A stretch of DNA of 64,000 nucleotides, taken from positions 3,162,001 through 3,226,000 of the forward strand of contig NZ_CP059901.1 of assembly GCF_014127285.1 (NCBI RefSeq), read 5' to 3'. The translations under genes were made by a program, and so were the position numbers. Source of the stretch: Mumia sp. ZJ1417. Its GTDB lineage: Bacteria; Actinomycetota; Actinomycetes; Propionibacteriales; Nocardioidaceae. Below, one piece after another: positions 36,422 to 45,494 of the stretch. The notes beneath the pieces were generated by a model. That model saw only the letters and a program-made list of their open reading frames with translations. It was not told where the DNA came from and searched no databases. Each line of letters starts with the position of its first letter. The first letter of the stretch is position 1.

Positions 36422-37636
36422 ATGCCCGAACGCGATCCGAACCCCCGGGACGAGGCCGGCTACGGCTGGCTCTACGGCCCCGACGACGATGCCACGCAGG
36501 TCGTGGGAGCCTCGTCGTCATACCCTCCTGGCGGACCCGGCGCGTACTCCGCTCCCCCGCCCCAGGGGCCGCCGAACGAGCCACACCAGCGGCCTTCGGA
36601 TCTGCCGCCGATGCAGTACCCCGATGCCGCACCGCCCTCGCAGGGCGGCGGCGGGCGCGGCGCAGGGACGCGTGGCGGCGGACGGCGTTGGCTGCGGCCG
36701 GGGCGGATCATCACGCTCCTGCTCGTGGCGTGGCTGGTCTTCCTGATCGCCGTTCCGGTGTGGGCGTGGGGCAACATCGAGAAGGTCGACGCCTCCCCCG
36801 GCGGTGAGCGTCCGGCCGACCAGCCCGGCACCACGTACCTGCTCGTCGGCTCCGACAGCCGCGAAGGCCTCACCAAGGAGCAGCGCAAGGAGCTCGCGAC
36901 CGGTGACGCCGAGGGGCGCCGCACGGACACGATCATGATGATGCACGTCGGCAGCGGGCCGACGACGCTCGTGTCGATCCCCCGTGACTCGATCGTCCCG
37001 ATCCCCGGCCATGGCCGGACCAAGATCAACGCCGCGTTCGCGTACGGCGGGCCGAAGCTGCTCGTCGAGACGCTGGAGAACACGACCGGCGTCCGGATCG
37101 ACGACTACGTCGAGATCGGGTTCGGCGGCTTCGTGAACATGGTCGACGCCGTCGGTGGGGTCGAGATCTGCCCGAAGAAGGCGATCAAGGACAAGGACGC
37201 CGGCCTCAAGCTCGCGAAGGGGTGCCAGGAGGTCGGTGGTGCGACCGCGCTCGGCTATGCGCGTTCACGGCACACGTACGCGACGCAGGACCTGCAGCGC
37301 GTCCAGTCTCAGCGCGAGGTGCTCGGGGCGATCGCCGGCGAGGTGAAGTCGCCGTCGACGTTCCTCAACCCGTTCCGGTACGCCGGCGTCGTGACCTCGG
37401 CGACCGGGTCGCTGCGCATCGGCGACAACGTCGGCCCGCTGTCGCTCGGCCGCTTCGCCTGGAACCTCTCGGGTGCGATGGGCGGCTCGGGCAACAACTG
37501 CACGGTCCCGATCGCCGACGCCTCGGTGCGCTGGGACAAGGAGCGGGCGCTGCAGCTCTTCGAGTACATCAAGACCGACAAGACGGACAAGATCACCAAG
37601 GCCGTCTGCACCAAGGACGGCCTGCCGGCGAGCTGA
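36422..37636 (+). CDS. LCP (LytR-CpsA-Psr) family glycopolymer ligase
   Basis: This 404-residue protein has a Pro/Gly-rich cytoplasmic lead (1-95), one membrane segment (about 97-118) and an LCP domain. Marks are YLLVGSDSREGL, RRTDTIMMMHV, SIPRDSIVPI, DAVGGVEIC and LGYARSRHTYATQDLQRVQSQ. It likely joins a teichoic-acid- or arabinogalactan-like polymer to peptidoglycan. A TACCTT seven nt before the ATG suggests a leaderless mRNA. Divergent pairing with the four-helix LCP protein points to overlapping roles. Confidence 0.92.
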   Translation: MPERDPNPRDEAGYGWLYGPDDDATQVVGASSSYPPGGPGAYSAPPPQGPPNEPHQRPSDLPPMQYPDAAPPSQGGGGRGAGTRGGGRRWLRPGRIITLLLVAWLVFLIAVPVWAWGNIEKVDASPGGERPADQPGTTYLLVGSDSREGLTKEQRKELATGDAEGRRTDTIMMMHVGSGPTTLVSIPRDSIVPIPGHGRTKINAAFAYGGPKLLVETLENTTGVRIDDYVEIGFGGFVNMVDAVGGVEICPKKAIKDKDAGLKLAKGCQEVGGATALGYARSRHTYATQDLQRVQSQREVLGAIAGEVKSPSTFLNPFRYAGVVTSATGSLRIGDNVGPLSLGRFAWNLSGAMGGSGNNCTVPIADASVRWDKERALQLFEYIKTDKTDKITKAVCTKDGLPAS

Positions 37637-37749
37637 CGCGGGCGTTCGCGAGCGAATCTGCGGGAGGCCCTGTCGGCGCGCGGGGATCTCTGCTAATTTC
37701 AGCCGTCTCACCGGCGGGCAGCGATGCCTCGGACTGATCGGAAATCGCT

Positions 37750-39573
37750 GTGGTGCGTCGAGCTGTCGTAGGGGTGCTGACCGCTGCCGTGCTGGTGGCT
37801 TCCGGTGCAGGGCCAGTTTCTGCGGGCGCAGCGGAGGACTGGGCAGCACCCGTCCTGACGTCGCCGGCCCCGGACACGCTGCTCACAGGGACGGCCGAGC
37901 TCACCGCGACGTCGGAGTCGCCGTACGTGGTCTTCGAGCTGGCGACGTCGGCAAGCTCGACGTGGATCGTCCGGCGCACGCCGGTGGCTGCAGGCCCGGA
38001 CGGCATCTTCCGCGACACCCTGCCGACAGCCGGGCTCCCCCCACGGTTCGTCGCGTGGGTCCGGGCATGCTCCGATGCGAGCCTGGAGTCGTGCACGACC
38101 GTCAGCGAGCCCGTCCCGGTACGGGGACCGCGGCCGACGCTTACGCCCACGAAACCGTTGCCTTCGGTGATCGACCCGTCGGTCACCAAACAGGTCTCGC
38201 TGCGGGTCACAGGTCTCGGCGGGTCCCCGGCGACGGTCGACGGTGACGTCACGAGCAGGCAGGTCCATGACGGCGACGTGATCGATGTCGCCATCTCGAG
38301 CACGTCGAGTGTCGACCTCTTCGTGTCGCTGCGGCAGTGCAATTCGCTCAACGGGCAGGTGTGCGAGAGAACCGGGCTCTCCCTGACGGTTCGCAAGGAA
38401 CCGGACCTCACCCTGTGGGGGCCGAGCACGATGCTGCTGAGCCAGAACGGCGACGGTCTATGGGAGACCGCGACCAGCCAGGTGAGCCTGGACTCCCGTA
38501 CTCCGCTCACAGCCCGTTGGCGGATCATCTCCGCTGCCGGTGCGACAGTTGCCGGCCCGTACGAGTTCAGTGCAGACCAGATCAGGGAGGCACGCAACCC
38601 AGCCCCGTGGGGCACGCGCATCCTGATCGACCCGAAAGAACGTCTGGGTCGTCCGCTGCCAGCCGGTGAGTACCGGTTCGAGGTCGAGACCACCGCGACG
38701 GCACCCGACTTCAAGAAGTCCACCCGCAAGAGCGAGACGCTGTTCATCAGCAACGCCGCGCCGATGACCAGGCTCACCCCGAAGACCTCGGTGTTCTACC
38801 CGCAGGCCGTCGCCGCGACCGGTGTGCCGCGGGTGATGGAGCTGAGTCCTCGGATCGACTCCTACGAGGCGAGGATGACAGGCTTCCGCTATCGCGTGCT
38901 CACGGCCGACGGCAAACCTCTGGGCGACCCGATCGGCGGGATCGGCTGGGACCAACCAGTGATCGCCTGGGACGGAGCGATCCGTCGGGAAGGGCGGCCC
39001 GCGACGACAGCGCCTGAGGGCACCTACCGCATCGAGCTGATCAGGACGATCAGGACCGGGGCGGGCGTTGACGAGTCGGACGTGTACGGGCCGGTGTCCG
39101 CCCCCTTCACCCTGCGTCGCGGATATCCGGACTCGGTCACACGCTCGGTCGCCGCCTCCGCGCGCTCGTCGTGGCAGCGGACCGCGGTGAAGCAAAACGC
39201 CCGCGTCCAACGCGGCAAGCACGGCGTACTGCGATTCCGGCGCAAGGCCGCCGGCAAGGGCGCGGCGCGGGTCACGTCCGTGCACTCCGTCCGGATACCG
39301 CGTGATCGCCTCAAGGATCGCCGGATGCGCATCCGGCTGCACGGCGCCTGGGGCAACCCCGGCGACGTCAAGATCGCGGTGATCGCGCCGTGGGGCGAAA
39401 CCCTCCAGCGCCGCGCCCTCACCCGCAACCGACGGCACCTCGAGGTCGCGGTCCCCGAGCGATGGGTCCGTGCCGACGGCCGCCTCCGGTTCGCGGTGCA
39501 GTGGAAGGGCACGAAGCCCGCACGGCTGGACCGCGTCGTCGTCAGATACCGCAGGTACGACCTCACGTCGTGA
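37750..39573 (+). CDS. Exported protein of unknown function, Ig-like repeats
   Basis: This 607-residue protein has a clear signal peptide (AVVGVLTAAVLVASGAGPVSAGA, cleavage near residue 27). The mature part is beta-rich: several Ig-like or FlgD-like modules ending in phrases such as LPAGEYRFEVET (about 315) and APEGTYRIELI (about 430). A basic Arg-rich C-terminal domain follows (from about 465). Cys pairs at CSDASLESC and CNSLNGQVC may form disulfides. No catalytic motif is seen. GTG at 37750 and 37753 are both possible starts; TAATTT at 37694 may be a -10. Confidence 0.7.
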   Translation: MVRRAVVGVLTAAVLVASGAGPVSAGAAEDWAAPVLTSPAPDTLLTGTAELTATSESPYVVFELATSASSTWIVRRTPVAAGPDGIFRDTLPTAGLPPRFVAWVRACSDASLESCTTVSEPVPVRGPRPTLTPTKPLPSVIDPSVTKQVSLRVTGLGGSPATVDGDVTSRQVHDGDVIDVAISSTSSVDLFVSLRQCNSLNGQVCERTGLSLTVRKEPDLTLWGPSTMLLSQNGDGLWETATSQVSLDSRTPLTARWRIISAAGATVAGPYEFSADQIREARNPAPWGTRILIDPKERLGRPLPAGEYRFEVETTATAPDFKKSTRKSETLFISNAAPMTRLTPKTSVFYPQAVAATGVPRVMELSPRIDSYEARMTGFRYRVLTADGKPLGDPIGGIGWDQPVIAWDGAIRREGRPATTAPEGTYRIELIRTIRTGAGVDESDVYGPVSAPFTLRRGYPDSVTRSVAASARSSWQRTAVKQNARVQRGKHGVLRFRRKAAGKGAARVTSVHSVRIPRDRLKDRRMRIRLHGAWGNPGDVKIAVIAPWGETLQRRALTRNRRHLEVAVPERWVRADGRLRFAVQWKGTKPARLDRVVVRYRRYDLTS

Positions 39574-39600
39574 CCCTGGGCCGACGGCCAGAGCGGCGAC

Positions 39601-40026
39601 CTACTCGTCGTACCACCAGCAGGCGTTGTCCTCGTAGTAGAGAGGCCAGCAGATCGCGTCACGGGTCTGAGACCCGTAGATGCCGTCGGCCTTGATTCCT
39701 AGGCGCCGCTGAAGACTGGTCAGCGCGCTCTGCGTCGCCGGGCCGAAGTCACCGTCCACCGCGATGTTGTAGTCGTAGGTGTCCCGCATGACCTGCTGGA
39801 GGTACTTGACCGCGTTGTTCTTGTGCCCGCGCTTCATCACGCAGGTGGGACTGAGCGTGGAGTACTGGACGGGGATGAACATGCGCTCGCCGCTGGCGCT
39901 GTACTTGCGGACCGCCTCGGTACAGGTCGGCGTGGCCGCGTGAGCCGGTGTGGTGACGATGCCTCCAAGAGTCGTCACCAGCACTGCTGCGGCGGCTGTG
40001 CTGAGCAGCCGGGTTCGATGTCGCAT
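39601..40026 (-). CDS. Secreted peptidoglycan-binding domain protein
   Basis: This 141-residue protein has a signal peptide (cut near residue 30, AHA), then a PG_binding_1 domain at about 60-130: a KYLQQVMRDTYDYNIAVDGDFGPATQSALTSLQRRLGI core followed by GIYGSQTRDAICWP. It has four Cys and would bind the cell wall without a catalytic domain. The ATG at 40026 has AAGGAG nine nt upstream. It converges on the 607-residue exported protein, 27 nt apart. Confidence 0.85.
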   Translation of the reverse strand: MRHRTRLLSTAAAAVLVTTLGGIVTTPAHAATPTCTEAVRKYSASGERMFIPVQYSTLSPTCVMKRGHKNNAVKYLQQVMRDTYDYNIAVDGDFGPATQSALTSLQRRLGIKADGIYGSQTRDAICWPLYYEDNACWWYDE

Positions 40027-40152
40027 GATGCGAGGCTCCTTTCTGCCGTGGACCCTGAGGGGCCCTTGGGCATCGAGCCTCGGTCGACCGAGCCCGCTCC
40101 CGCCACACGATTCGATCAGGTTCGAAGGCAGAGGCCGGCCCAGCCCGGAACG

Positions 40153-40188
40153 TCAGTGGGCGGCCGGTTGCGACCGACCGCCCACTGA
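40153..40188 (-). terminator. Terminator of the first acyl-CoA dehydrogenase gene
   Basis: TCAGTGGGCGG (40153-40163) pairs perfectly with CCGCCCACTGA (40178-40188), and the loop can form a further four-bp helix. It lies 24 nt past the stop codon at 40212. Confidence 0.75.
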
Positions 40189-40211
40189 CACACCACAGCC
40201 CCCAGAGCGTG

Positions 40212-41384
40212 TCAGAGCTCGGACTGGATCCCGGCCAGGAGCTGGCGCGCCATCACGATGCGCTGCACCTGGTTGGTGCCTTCGTAGATCTGCGTGATCT
40301 TGGCGTCGCGCATCATGCGCTCGACCGGGTAGTCGCGCGTGAAGCCGTAGCCGCCGAGCAGCTGGACGGCATCGGTCGTGACCTGCATCGCGGTGTCGGA
40401 CGCAAAGGCCTTGGCGGCAGCACCGAAGAAGGTGAGGTCCTTGTCGCCGCGCTCGCTGCGCCCGGCGGCTGCGTACGTGATCTGGCGCGCGGCCTCGACC
40501 TTCATGCCCATGTCGGCCAGCATGAACTGAAGACCCTGGAACTCCGCGATCGGCTTGCGGAACTGCTGACGCTCCTTGACATAGCCGAGGGCATAGTCGA
40601 GCGCCCCCTGTGCGACGCCGACGGCCTGTGCGGCGATCGTCACGCGGGTGTGGTCGAGGGTCTGCATCGCGGTCGCGAAGCCCGTACCCTCGGCGCCGAT
40701 CATGCGGTCGGCGGGGATGCGAACCTTGTCGAGGTAAACCTCGCGCGTCGGGGAACCCTTGATGCCGAGCTTCTTCTCCGGAGCACCGAAGGACACCCCC
40801 TCGTCGGACTTCTCGACGACGAACGCACTGATGCCCTTCGACCGCTTCTCGGGGTCGGTCACCGCCATGACGGTGTAGAAGTCCGACTCGCCGGCGTTCG
40901 TGATCCAGCGCTTCACGCCGTCCAGGACCCAGTGGTCGCCGTCGCGGACCGCGCGGGTCTTCATGCCGGCGGCGTCGCTGCCGGCGTCCGGCTCCGAGAG
41001 GCAGTACGAGAACATCGACGTGCCCGCAGCGACGGCCGGGAGGTACTTCTGCTTCAGCTCCTCGCTGCCGGACAGGATCACCGGAAGGCTGCCGAGCTTG
41101 TTCACCGCGGGGATCAGCGACGACGAGACGCACGCACGCGACACCTCCTCGATGACGAGCACGGTCGCGAGAGCGTCCGCTCCGGCGCCGCCGTACTCCT
41201 CACCGATGTGGGGCGCGTGGAAGTCGGACGCGACCAGCGCGTCGTACGCCTCCTGCGGGAAGCGCGCCTCCTCGTCGACGGCGGCGGCGAATGGAGCAAC
41301 CTTGGCGTCGCAGACGGCGCGGACGGCCTCGCGGATGGCCTGGTGCTCCTCGGACAGAGCGAACATGGGCTGGTCAGTGGTCAC
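40212..41384 (-). CDS. Acyl-CoA dehydrogenase (FadE25-like)
   Basis: This FAD enzyme makes the alpha-beta double bond of acyl-CoA in beta-oxidation or branched-chain breakdown. The 390-residue protein has the CLSEPDAGSDAAGMKT substrate/FAD loop, WITNAGESDFY, and the catalytic Glu in QIYEGTNQVQR near the C-terminus. Its place beside purE-purK matches mycobacterial fadE25. An upstream ATG at 41393 is in frame, but it lies inside the -10 TAGCAT, so I take the GTG at 41384, seven nt after that element. A GTTAAC-type operator covers the promoter. Confidence 0.93.
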   Translation of the reverse strand: MTTDQPMFALSEEHQAIREAVRAVCDAKVAPFAAAVDEEARFPQEAYDALVASDFHAPHIGEEYGGAGADALATVLVIEEVSRACVSSSLIPAVNKLGSLPVILSGSEELKQKYLPAVAAGTSMFSYCLSEPDAGSDAAGMKTRAVRDGDHWVLDGVKRWITNAGESDFYTVMAVTDPEKRSKGISAFVVEKSDEGVSFGAPEKKLGIKGSPTREVYLDKVRIPADRMIGAEGTGFATAMQTLDHTRVTIAAQAVGVAQGALDYALGYVKERQQFRKPIAEFQGLQFMLADMGMKVEAARQITYAAAGRSERGDKDLTFFGAAAKAFASDTAMQVTTDAVQLLGGYGFTRDYPVERMMRDAKITQIYEGTNQVQRIVMARQLLAGIQSEL

Positions 41385-41391
41385 ACCCCCC

Positions 41392-41410
41392 ATGCTAATG
41401 ACGGTTAACC
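41392..41410 (-). promoter_or_regulatory. Operator and leaderless -10 of first acyl-CoA dehydrogenase
   Basis: The plus strand reads GCTAAT-GACG-GTTAAC (41394-41409), two hexamers four bp apart. The minus-strand -10 TAGCAT (41392-41397) overlaps one half. The same layout precedes the second acyl-CoA dehydrogenase, so a shared repressor is likely. Confidence 0.55.
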
Positions 41411-41427
41411 AGCTACCCGCAGGGCCC

Positions 41428-41433
41428 TAGGCT
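41428..41433 (+). promoter_or_regulatory. Leaderless -10 element TAGGCT of PPOX gene
   Basis: TAGGCT lies six nt before the ATG at 41440. Confidence 0.5.
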
Positions 41434-41439
41434 TGCGCC

Positions 41440-42081
41440 ATGCCCGTGAGCACCCAGCCCTCCGCACCCGTCACCGAGATCACGTCCGTCGACGAGCTCC
41501 GCGCTCTCGTCGGAGATCCGCTCCCCCGTGTCCGCGACAAGGTGCGCGCCGAGCTGCTCGAGGACCACGTGGCGTGGCTGGCCGCGTCGCCGTTCTGCCT
41601 GGTCTCCACGTCCGACACGTCGGGCCGCTGCGACGTCTCGCCCAAGGGCGACCCCGCCGGCATCGGCCACGTCGTCGACGCCACCACCGTCGCGATCCCG
41701 GAGCGCCCCGGCAACCGCCGGGTCGACGGATTCCTCAACGTCCTCGAGAACCCGTACGCCGGTCTGCTGTTCGTCGTGCCCGGCCGCGGGGACACGCTGC
41801 GGATCAACGGGCGGGCGCGGATCGTGACCGACGCGCCGTACTTCGACGCCTTGACGGTCAAGGGCCACCGACCGATCCTCGCGTTGGAGGTCGCGATCGA
41901 GGAGGTGTTCTTCCACTGCGCGAAGGCGTTCTTGCGCTCACGCCTGTGGAACCAGGAGTCCTGGCACCCCGAGGTCCTCGCCAGCCGCGCCGAGGTGGCC
42001 CAGCGCCTCGAGCGACCTCAGGACTCGCTCGAGGCACTGGAGGCCTACTACGGCGAGGCGTACTCCAAGAACCTCTACTGA
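41440..42081 (+). CDS. Pyridoxamine 5'-phosphate oxidase family FMN-binding protein (MSMEG_1061/DR2398 type)
   Basis: This 213-residue split-barrel flavoprotein matches the TIGR04025-like PPOX group: CLVSTSDTSGRCDVSPKGDPAG, then IPERPGNRRVDGFLNVLENPYAGLLFVVPG and RINGRARIV. A HCAKAFLRSRLW segment follows. Such proteins bind FMN or F420 and reduce small molecules or degrade haem; the substrate is unknown. TAGGCT six nt before the ATG signals a leaderless transcript. It is divergent from the acyl-CoA dehydrogenase. Confidence 0.88.
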   Translation: MPVSTQPSAPVTEITSVDELRALVGDPLPRVRDKVRAELLEDHVAWLAASPFCLVSTSDTSGRCDVSPKGDPAGIGHVVDATTVAIPERPGNRRVDGFLNVLENPYAGLLFVVPGRGDTLRINGRARIVTDAPYFDALTVKGHRPILALEVAIEEVFFHCAKAFLRSRLWNQESWHPEVLASRAEVAQRLERPQDSLEALEAYYGEAYSKNLY

Positions 42082-42091
42082 CCGCCGCGGC

Positions 42092-43093
42092 TCAACCGAT
42101 CAGCTGCATGTTGCCAGTCAGCGGTGCCTGCGGATAGCACCAGACACGGTGCTGCCTGGTCGGATCGAGGGCGTTCATGACGATCTGCGCGACGTTCTTG
42201 GAGTACGTGATCGACACGTGCTCCGAGAGATCGATCGGGCAGACGTCCTGCAGGCGGATGTTGTCGACAGCCGAGCCGCCACCTTGGATGTACGCGCGCT
42301 CCCACGGCGTGACGACCTCGTCGTACTGCGTCGCGATCACGGTGTAGTCGATGCCCGGCACCGTCTCACCCGCGTCGTTGAGCTGCCGGTAGAACGGCGA
42401 CTGCGGCGCGGGGCTCTTGTCGGCCTGCTGCTGCGCGGCCGGCATGTCGACCAGCTCGAGCAGGCCCATCGCGAGGCCGAACAGGCGCAGCGTCTTGCCG
42501 AGCTCAGTGATGCCCGACAATGTCGTCGGGTGGTTGGACGGGGCGATGCCGATCACCTGGTCGACCTTTGCAGCGCCACCGATCTTGTTGGCGTAGTAGC
42601 GCGCGACGGCACCGCCCTGCGAGTGGCCGATCAGGTCGACCTTCGACGCGCCGGTCGCGGCGCGGACCCGGTCGACGAACGGGGCAAGCTCCTGCGCGCT
42701 CGCGATCATGTCACCCGTGCCGTTGAGGAACGCGATGCCCGTGGAGTTGCCGTAGTTGAGCGCGAAGACGCAGTAGCCCTGGTCCTTCAGCACTGGCGAG
42801 AGCCCGTTCCAGTTGTTGTAGGCGTTCTCCCAGGTGCCGTGGACCAGGACGACGGGGACCGGATGGCGGCTCGACGGCCGGCAGCTCCAGTCGTTGGCGC
42901 CGATCGGGTTGCGGTTCGGCTGGACGAGCGTACGGGCGAAGGCGGCGGGGAACGAGGAGTCCTCGCCCAGCGGCGCGAACCGCATCGGGCGCGGGAGCGG
43001 ATTGACCCAGGCCGCCTCGGCAGGCCCGGGCACAGCGGTCAGGCAGAGGATCGTGGTGGCCACCACGGCCAGCAGTCGAGAGAGCTTCTTCAC
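42092..43093 (-). CDS. Secreted class 2 lipase/esterase
   Basis: This is a 333-residue alpha/beta-hydrolase with a signal peptide (cut near residue 28, AEA-AW). The oxyanion loop is VVLVHGTWEN and the nucleophile elbow GHSQGG places Ser at 158. The family (Lipase_2, EstA/LipA-like) hydrolyses triacylglycerol or esters outside the cell. The GTG at 43093 has GAGGTG upstream. A CRP/GlxR-like box lies about 88 nt upstream, so cAMP control is plausible, which would fit carbon-source regulation of lipases. Confidence 0.88.
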   Translation of the reverse strand: MKKLSRLLAVVATTILCLTAVPGPAEAAWVNPLPRPMRFAPLGEDSSFPAAFARTLVQPNRNPIGANDWSCRPSSRHPVPVVLVHGTWENAYNNWNGLSPVLKDQGYCVFALNYGNSTGIAFLNGTGDMIASAQELAPFVDRVRAATGASKVDLIGHSQGGAVARYYANKIGGAAKVDQVIGIAPSNHPTTLSGITELGKTLRLFGLAMGLLELVDMPAAQQQADKSPAPQSPFYRQLNDAGETVPGIDYTVIATQYDEVVTPWERAYIQGGGSAVDNIRLQDVCPIDLSEHVSITYSKNVAQIVMNALDPTRQHRVWCYPQAPLTGNMQLIG

Positions 43094-43180
43094 GGTGCGT
43101 CACCTCACGGTGCGAGATGGCGACGCCAGCGCCAGACCGGCGGCCAGACGCAGGAGGAACGGGCGTCACCAGGACTGTAC

Positions 43181-43196
43181 TGTGACGCACCTCACG
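43181..43196 (-). promoter_or_regulatory. CRP/GlxR-like site upstream of the lipase
   Basis: TGTGACGCACCTCACG fits TGTGA-N6-TCACa with one mismatch. It lies 88 nt before the lipase start, in the 129-nt gap after purE. Confidence 0.5.
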
Positions 43197-43222
43197 TGTG
43201 CAACGGATCGTGAAACTACGGT

Positions 43223-43735
43223 TTACGTAGCCGAGTCGCCGCGCGCCTTTCGTACGACTGCACCCTTCGCCCGGGCGGCGTCGGCGAGGCGCTCCTGGAA
43301 CGCCACCATCGCCTCACTCAGCGCCGGGTCGCAGGCCGCGAGGATCCGGACCGCGAGGAGGCCGGCGTTGCGGGCGTTGCCGATCGCGACGGTCGCGACC
43401 GGGACGCCGGCAGGCATCTGCACGATCGAGAGCAGCGAGTCCATCCCGTCGAGATACTTCAGGGCGACCGGGACACCGATCACGGGGAGCGGGGTCACCG
43501 CCGCGAGCATGCCAGGCAGGTGCGCCGCTCCCCCGGCTCCGGCGATGATCACCTGCACGCCGCGGGCATGCGCCTCGCGACCGTACGCGAGCATCTCGTC
43601 GGGCATGCGGTGCGCCGACACGACGTCGGCCTCGTACGAGACGCCGAACTCCTCGAGCGCCTCCGCCGCTGCCTTCATCGTCGGCCAGTCGGAGTCCGAC
43701 CCCATCACGATGCCGACCTTCGGTGTCTCAGTCAC
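43223..43735 (-). CDS. purE: N5-carboxyaminoimidazole ribonucleotide mutase
   Basis: PurE moves the carboxyl group of N5-CAIR to form CAIR in purine synthesis. The 170-residue protein has [13 protein letters not shown] and the catalytic SAHRMP, then [12 protein letters not shown] and [22 protein letters not shown], the class I (bacterial PurK-dependent) pattern. The GTG at 43735 overlaps the purK end by eight nt. Together they run the two-step carboxylation. Confidence 0.96.
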   Translation of the reverse strand: MTETPKVGIVMGSDSDWPTMKAAAEALEEFGVSYEADVVSAHRMPDEMLAYGREAHARGVQVIIAGAGGAAHLPGMLAAVTPLPVIGVPVALKYLDGMDSLLSIVQMPAGVPVATVAIGNARNAGLLAVRILAACDPALSEAMVAFQERLADAARAKGAVVRKARGDSAT

Positions 43736-44915
43736 GCGGGGCCTCCTGAGCCTCGTCCTCGATCTCGTCGTCCAGCCGTCCCTCGAACCACGCCGCGGCG
43801 TGACGCGCACGCTCGAGCAGGTCGTCGAGGTCGTCGCCGTACGCATTCACGTGCCCGACCTTGCGGCCGGGCTTCACGGCCTTGCCGTACAGGTGCACCT
43901 TGAGGTCGGGGTCCCGCGCCATCACGTGCGCGTATCCGTCGTACAGGCGTCCGACCTCGCCGCCGAGGATGTTGACCATCACGGTGTACGGGGCACGCGC
44001 ACGCGGCGACCCGAGTGGCAGATCGAGCACGGCCCGGAGGTGGTTTTCGAACTGGCTCGTGACGGCGCCGTCCATCGTCCAGTGCCCGGTGTTGTGGGGA
44101 CGCATCGCCAGCTCGTTGACGAGGATGCGCCCGTCGGTGGTCTCGAACAGCTCGACCGCGAGGATCCCGACGACGTCGAGCGCGGCGGCGACCTTCATCG
44201 CCAGCATCTCGGCCTCGGCGGCGAGCTCTGGGGCGAGGCCGGGCGCCGGTGCGATCACCTCGCGGCAGACGCCGTTCTCCTGGCGGGACTCCACGACCGG
44301 GTACGCCGCGACCTGGCCTGACACCGAGCGCGCGACGAGCGCGGAGAGCTCTCGGCGGAAGTCGATCTTCTCCTCGGCGATCAGCGGCACGCCCGCGGCG
44401 AAGGCCTCGGCGGCAGCAGCAGCGTCATCGACCACCCAGACGCCCTTGCCGTCGTAGCCGCCACGGGTCGTCTTCACGACCACGGGGAAGCCGTCGCCGG
44501 CGGCGGCGAACCGCTCCAGGTCGGCAGCATCGGCCACAGGCGCCCACCGGGGGCATGGGACGCCGAGCGCGGCGAGACGCTCGCGCATCTCGCGCTTGTC
44601 CTGGGCGTACAGCAGCGCGTGCGGGCCCGGCCTGCAGGCGTGACCCTCCGCGTCGAGCGTGCGCAGGTGCTCCGGTGGGACGTGCTCGTGGTCGAAGGTG
44701 ACGACCGCGCACTCGGCCGCGACCGTACGGAGCGTCTCGAGGTCGCGGTAGTCGCCGACGGTGGTCCTCGGGTTCACCTGGGCGGCGCTCACGCCAGGCG
44801 CCTCGGCGAGCAGGCTCACGGGGACCGCGAGCGACACGGCGGCCTGCTCCATCATCCGGGCCAGCTGCCCGCCTCCGACGATCGCGAGCACAGGGCTGTC
44901 GATGGGGCTGTCCAC
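43728..44915 (-). CDS. purK: N5-carboxyaminoimidazole ribonucleotide synthase
   Basis: This ATP-grasp enzyme carboxylates AIR with bicarbonate and ATP. The 395-residue protein has the N-terminal [27 protein letters not shown] loop, [11 protein letters not shown] and the [13 protein letters not shown] active-site region. An in-frame ATG at 44924 lies inside TAGCAT, which reads as a -10 seven nt before the GTG at 44915; I prefer the GTG. It is the first gene of purK-purE. Confidence 0.94.
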   Translation of the reverse strand: MDSPIDSPVLAIVGGGQLARMMEQAAVSLAVPVSLLAEAPGVSAAQVNPRTTVGDYRDLETLRTVAAECAVVTFDHEHVPPEHLRTLDAEGHACRPGPHALLYAQDKREMRERLAALGVPCPRWAPVADAADLERFAAAGDGFPVVVKTTRGGYDGKGVWVVDDAAAAAEAFAAGVPLIAEEKIDFRRELSALVARSVSGQVAAYPVVESRQENGVCREVIAPAPGLAPELAAEAEMLAMKVAAALDVVGILAVELFETTDGRILVNELAMRPHNTGHWTMDGAVTSQFENHLRAVLDLPLGSPRARAPYTVMVNILGGEVGRLYDGYAHVMARDPDLKVHLYGKAVKPGRKVGHVNAYGDDLDDLLERARHAAAWFEGRLDDEIEDEAQEAPRD

Positions 44916-45016
44916 GGGCCTCATGCTAACGGGCGGCTACGGCTGCAAGGGCTGAGCCCGGAGGGGACGCGGGCGCCGGAGCGCGTGGACGGTCCGGCGC
45001 CTTCTCCCTGTCCACG

Positions 45017-45022
45017 TAGGCT
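45017..45022 (+). promoter_or_regulatory. Leaderless -10 element TAGGCT of GtrA gene
   Basis: TAGGCT lies six nt before the ATG at 45029. Confidence 0.5.
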
Positions 45023-45028
45023 CGGGTG

Positions 45029-45490
45029 ATGACGACGACGGCGGGGCGTGCCAAGGAGCGGGTCCGCGAGGTCGGCGCCTTCGGGATCGTGGGCCTGGCT
45101 GGATACGTCACCGATGTGGTGGTGTTCAACCTGCTCCGGTACGCGGGTGATCCCGGACTTCTGGAGCACAAGCCGCTGACGGCCAAGGTCATCTCGGTGG
45201 CCGTGGCCATGTGCGTGACCTACTTCGGCAACCGGCAGTGGACATGGCGCGGGCGCGGCCGGCACACCGCACACCGCGAGGTCGCGCTGTTCGTCGTGAT
45301 GAACGGCATCGGGATGCTCATCGCGGTGGGGTGCCTCGCGTTCTCCCACTACGTGCTCGGGTTCGACAGCGCCCTCGCCGACAACATCTCGGCGAACGTC
45401 GTGGGCCTGGGGCTGGGCACGCTGTTCCGGTTCTGGGCGTACCGGACCTTCGTGTTCCCCGAGAGTGACTCGCGAGCACCCGCGGAATGA
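45029..45490 (+). CDS. GtrA family membrane protein
   Basis: This 153-residue protein has four membrane segments (about residues 14-36, 48-68, 82-104 and 112-134) with the GtrA marks FGIVGLAGYVTDVVVFNLL, TYFGNRQWTW and RFWAYRTFVF. GtrA proteins flip lipid-linked sugars used in envelope glycosylation; the mycobacterial counterpart sits at the same spot beside purK. The ATG at 45029 has TAGGCT six nt upstream. A GTG three nt earlier is also possible. It converges on the cyclase gene. Confidence 0.88.
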   Translation: MTTTAGRAKERVREVGAFGIVGLAGYVTDVVVFNLLRYAGDPGLLEHKPLTAKVISVAVAMCVTYFGNRQWTWRGRGRHTAHREVALFVVMNGIGMLIAVGCLAFSHYVLGFDSALADNISANVVGLGLGTLFRFWAYRTFVFPESDSRAPAE

Positions 45491-45494
45491 CTCG

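Noticed and set aside
40104-40122. Possible SOS box (TTCGATCAGGTTCGAA) upstream of the PG-binding gene
   Set aside because: Half-sites are too close and one is degenerate compared with the actinobacterial LexA box TCGAAC-N4-GTTCGA.
40090-40130. tRNA-like T-loop sequence GGTTCGAAG
   Set aside because: No acceptor stem, D-arm or anticodon arm can be drawn around it.
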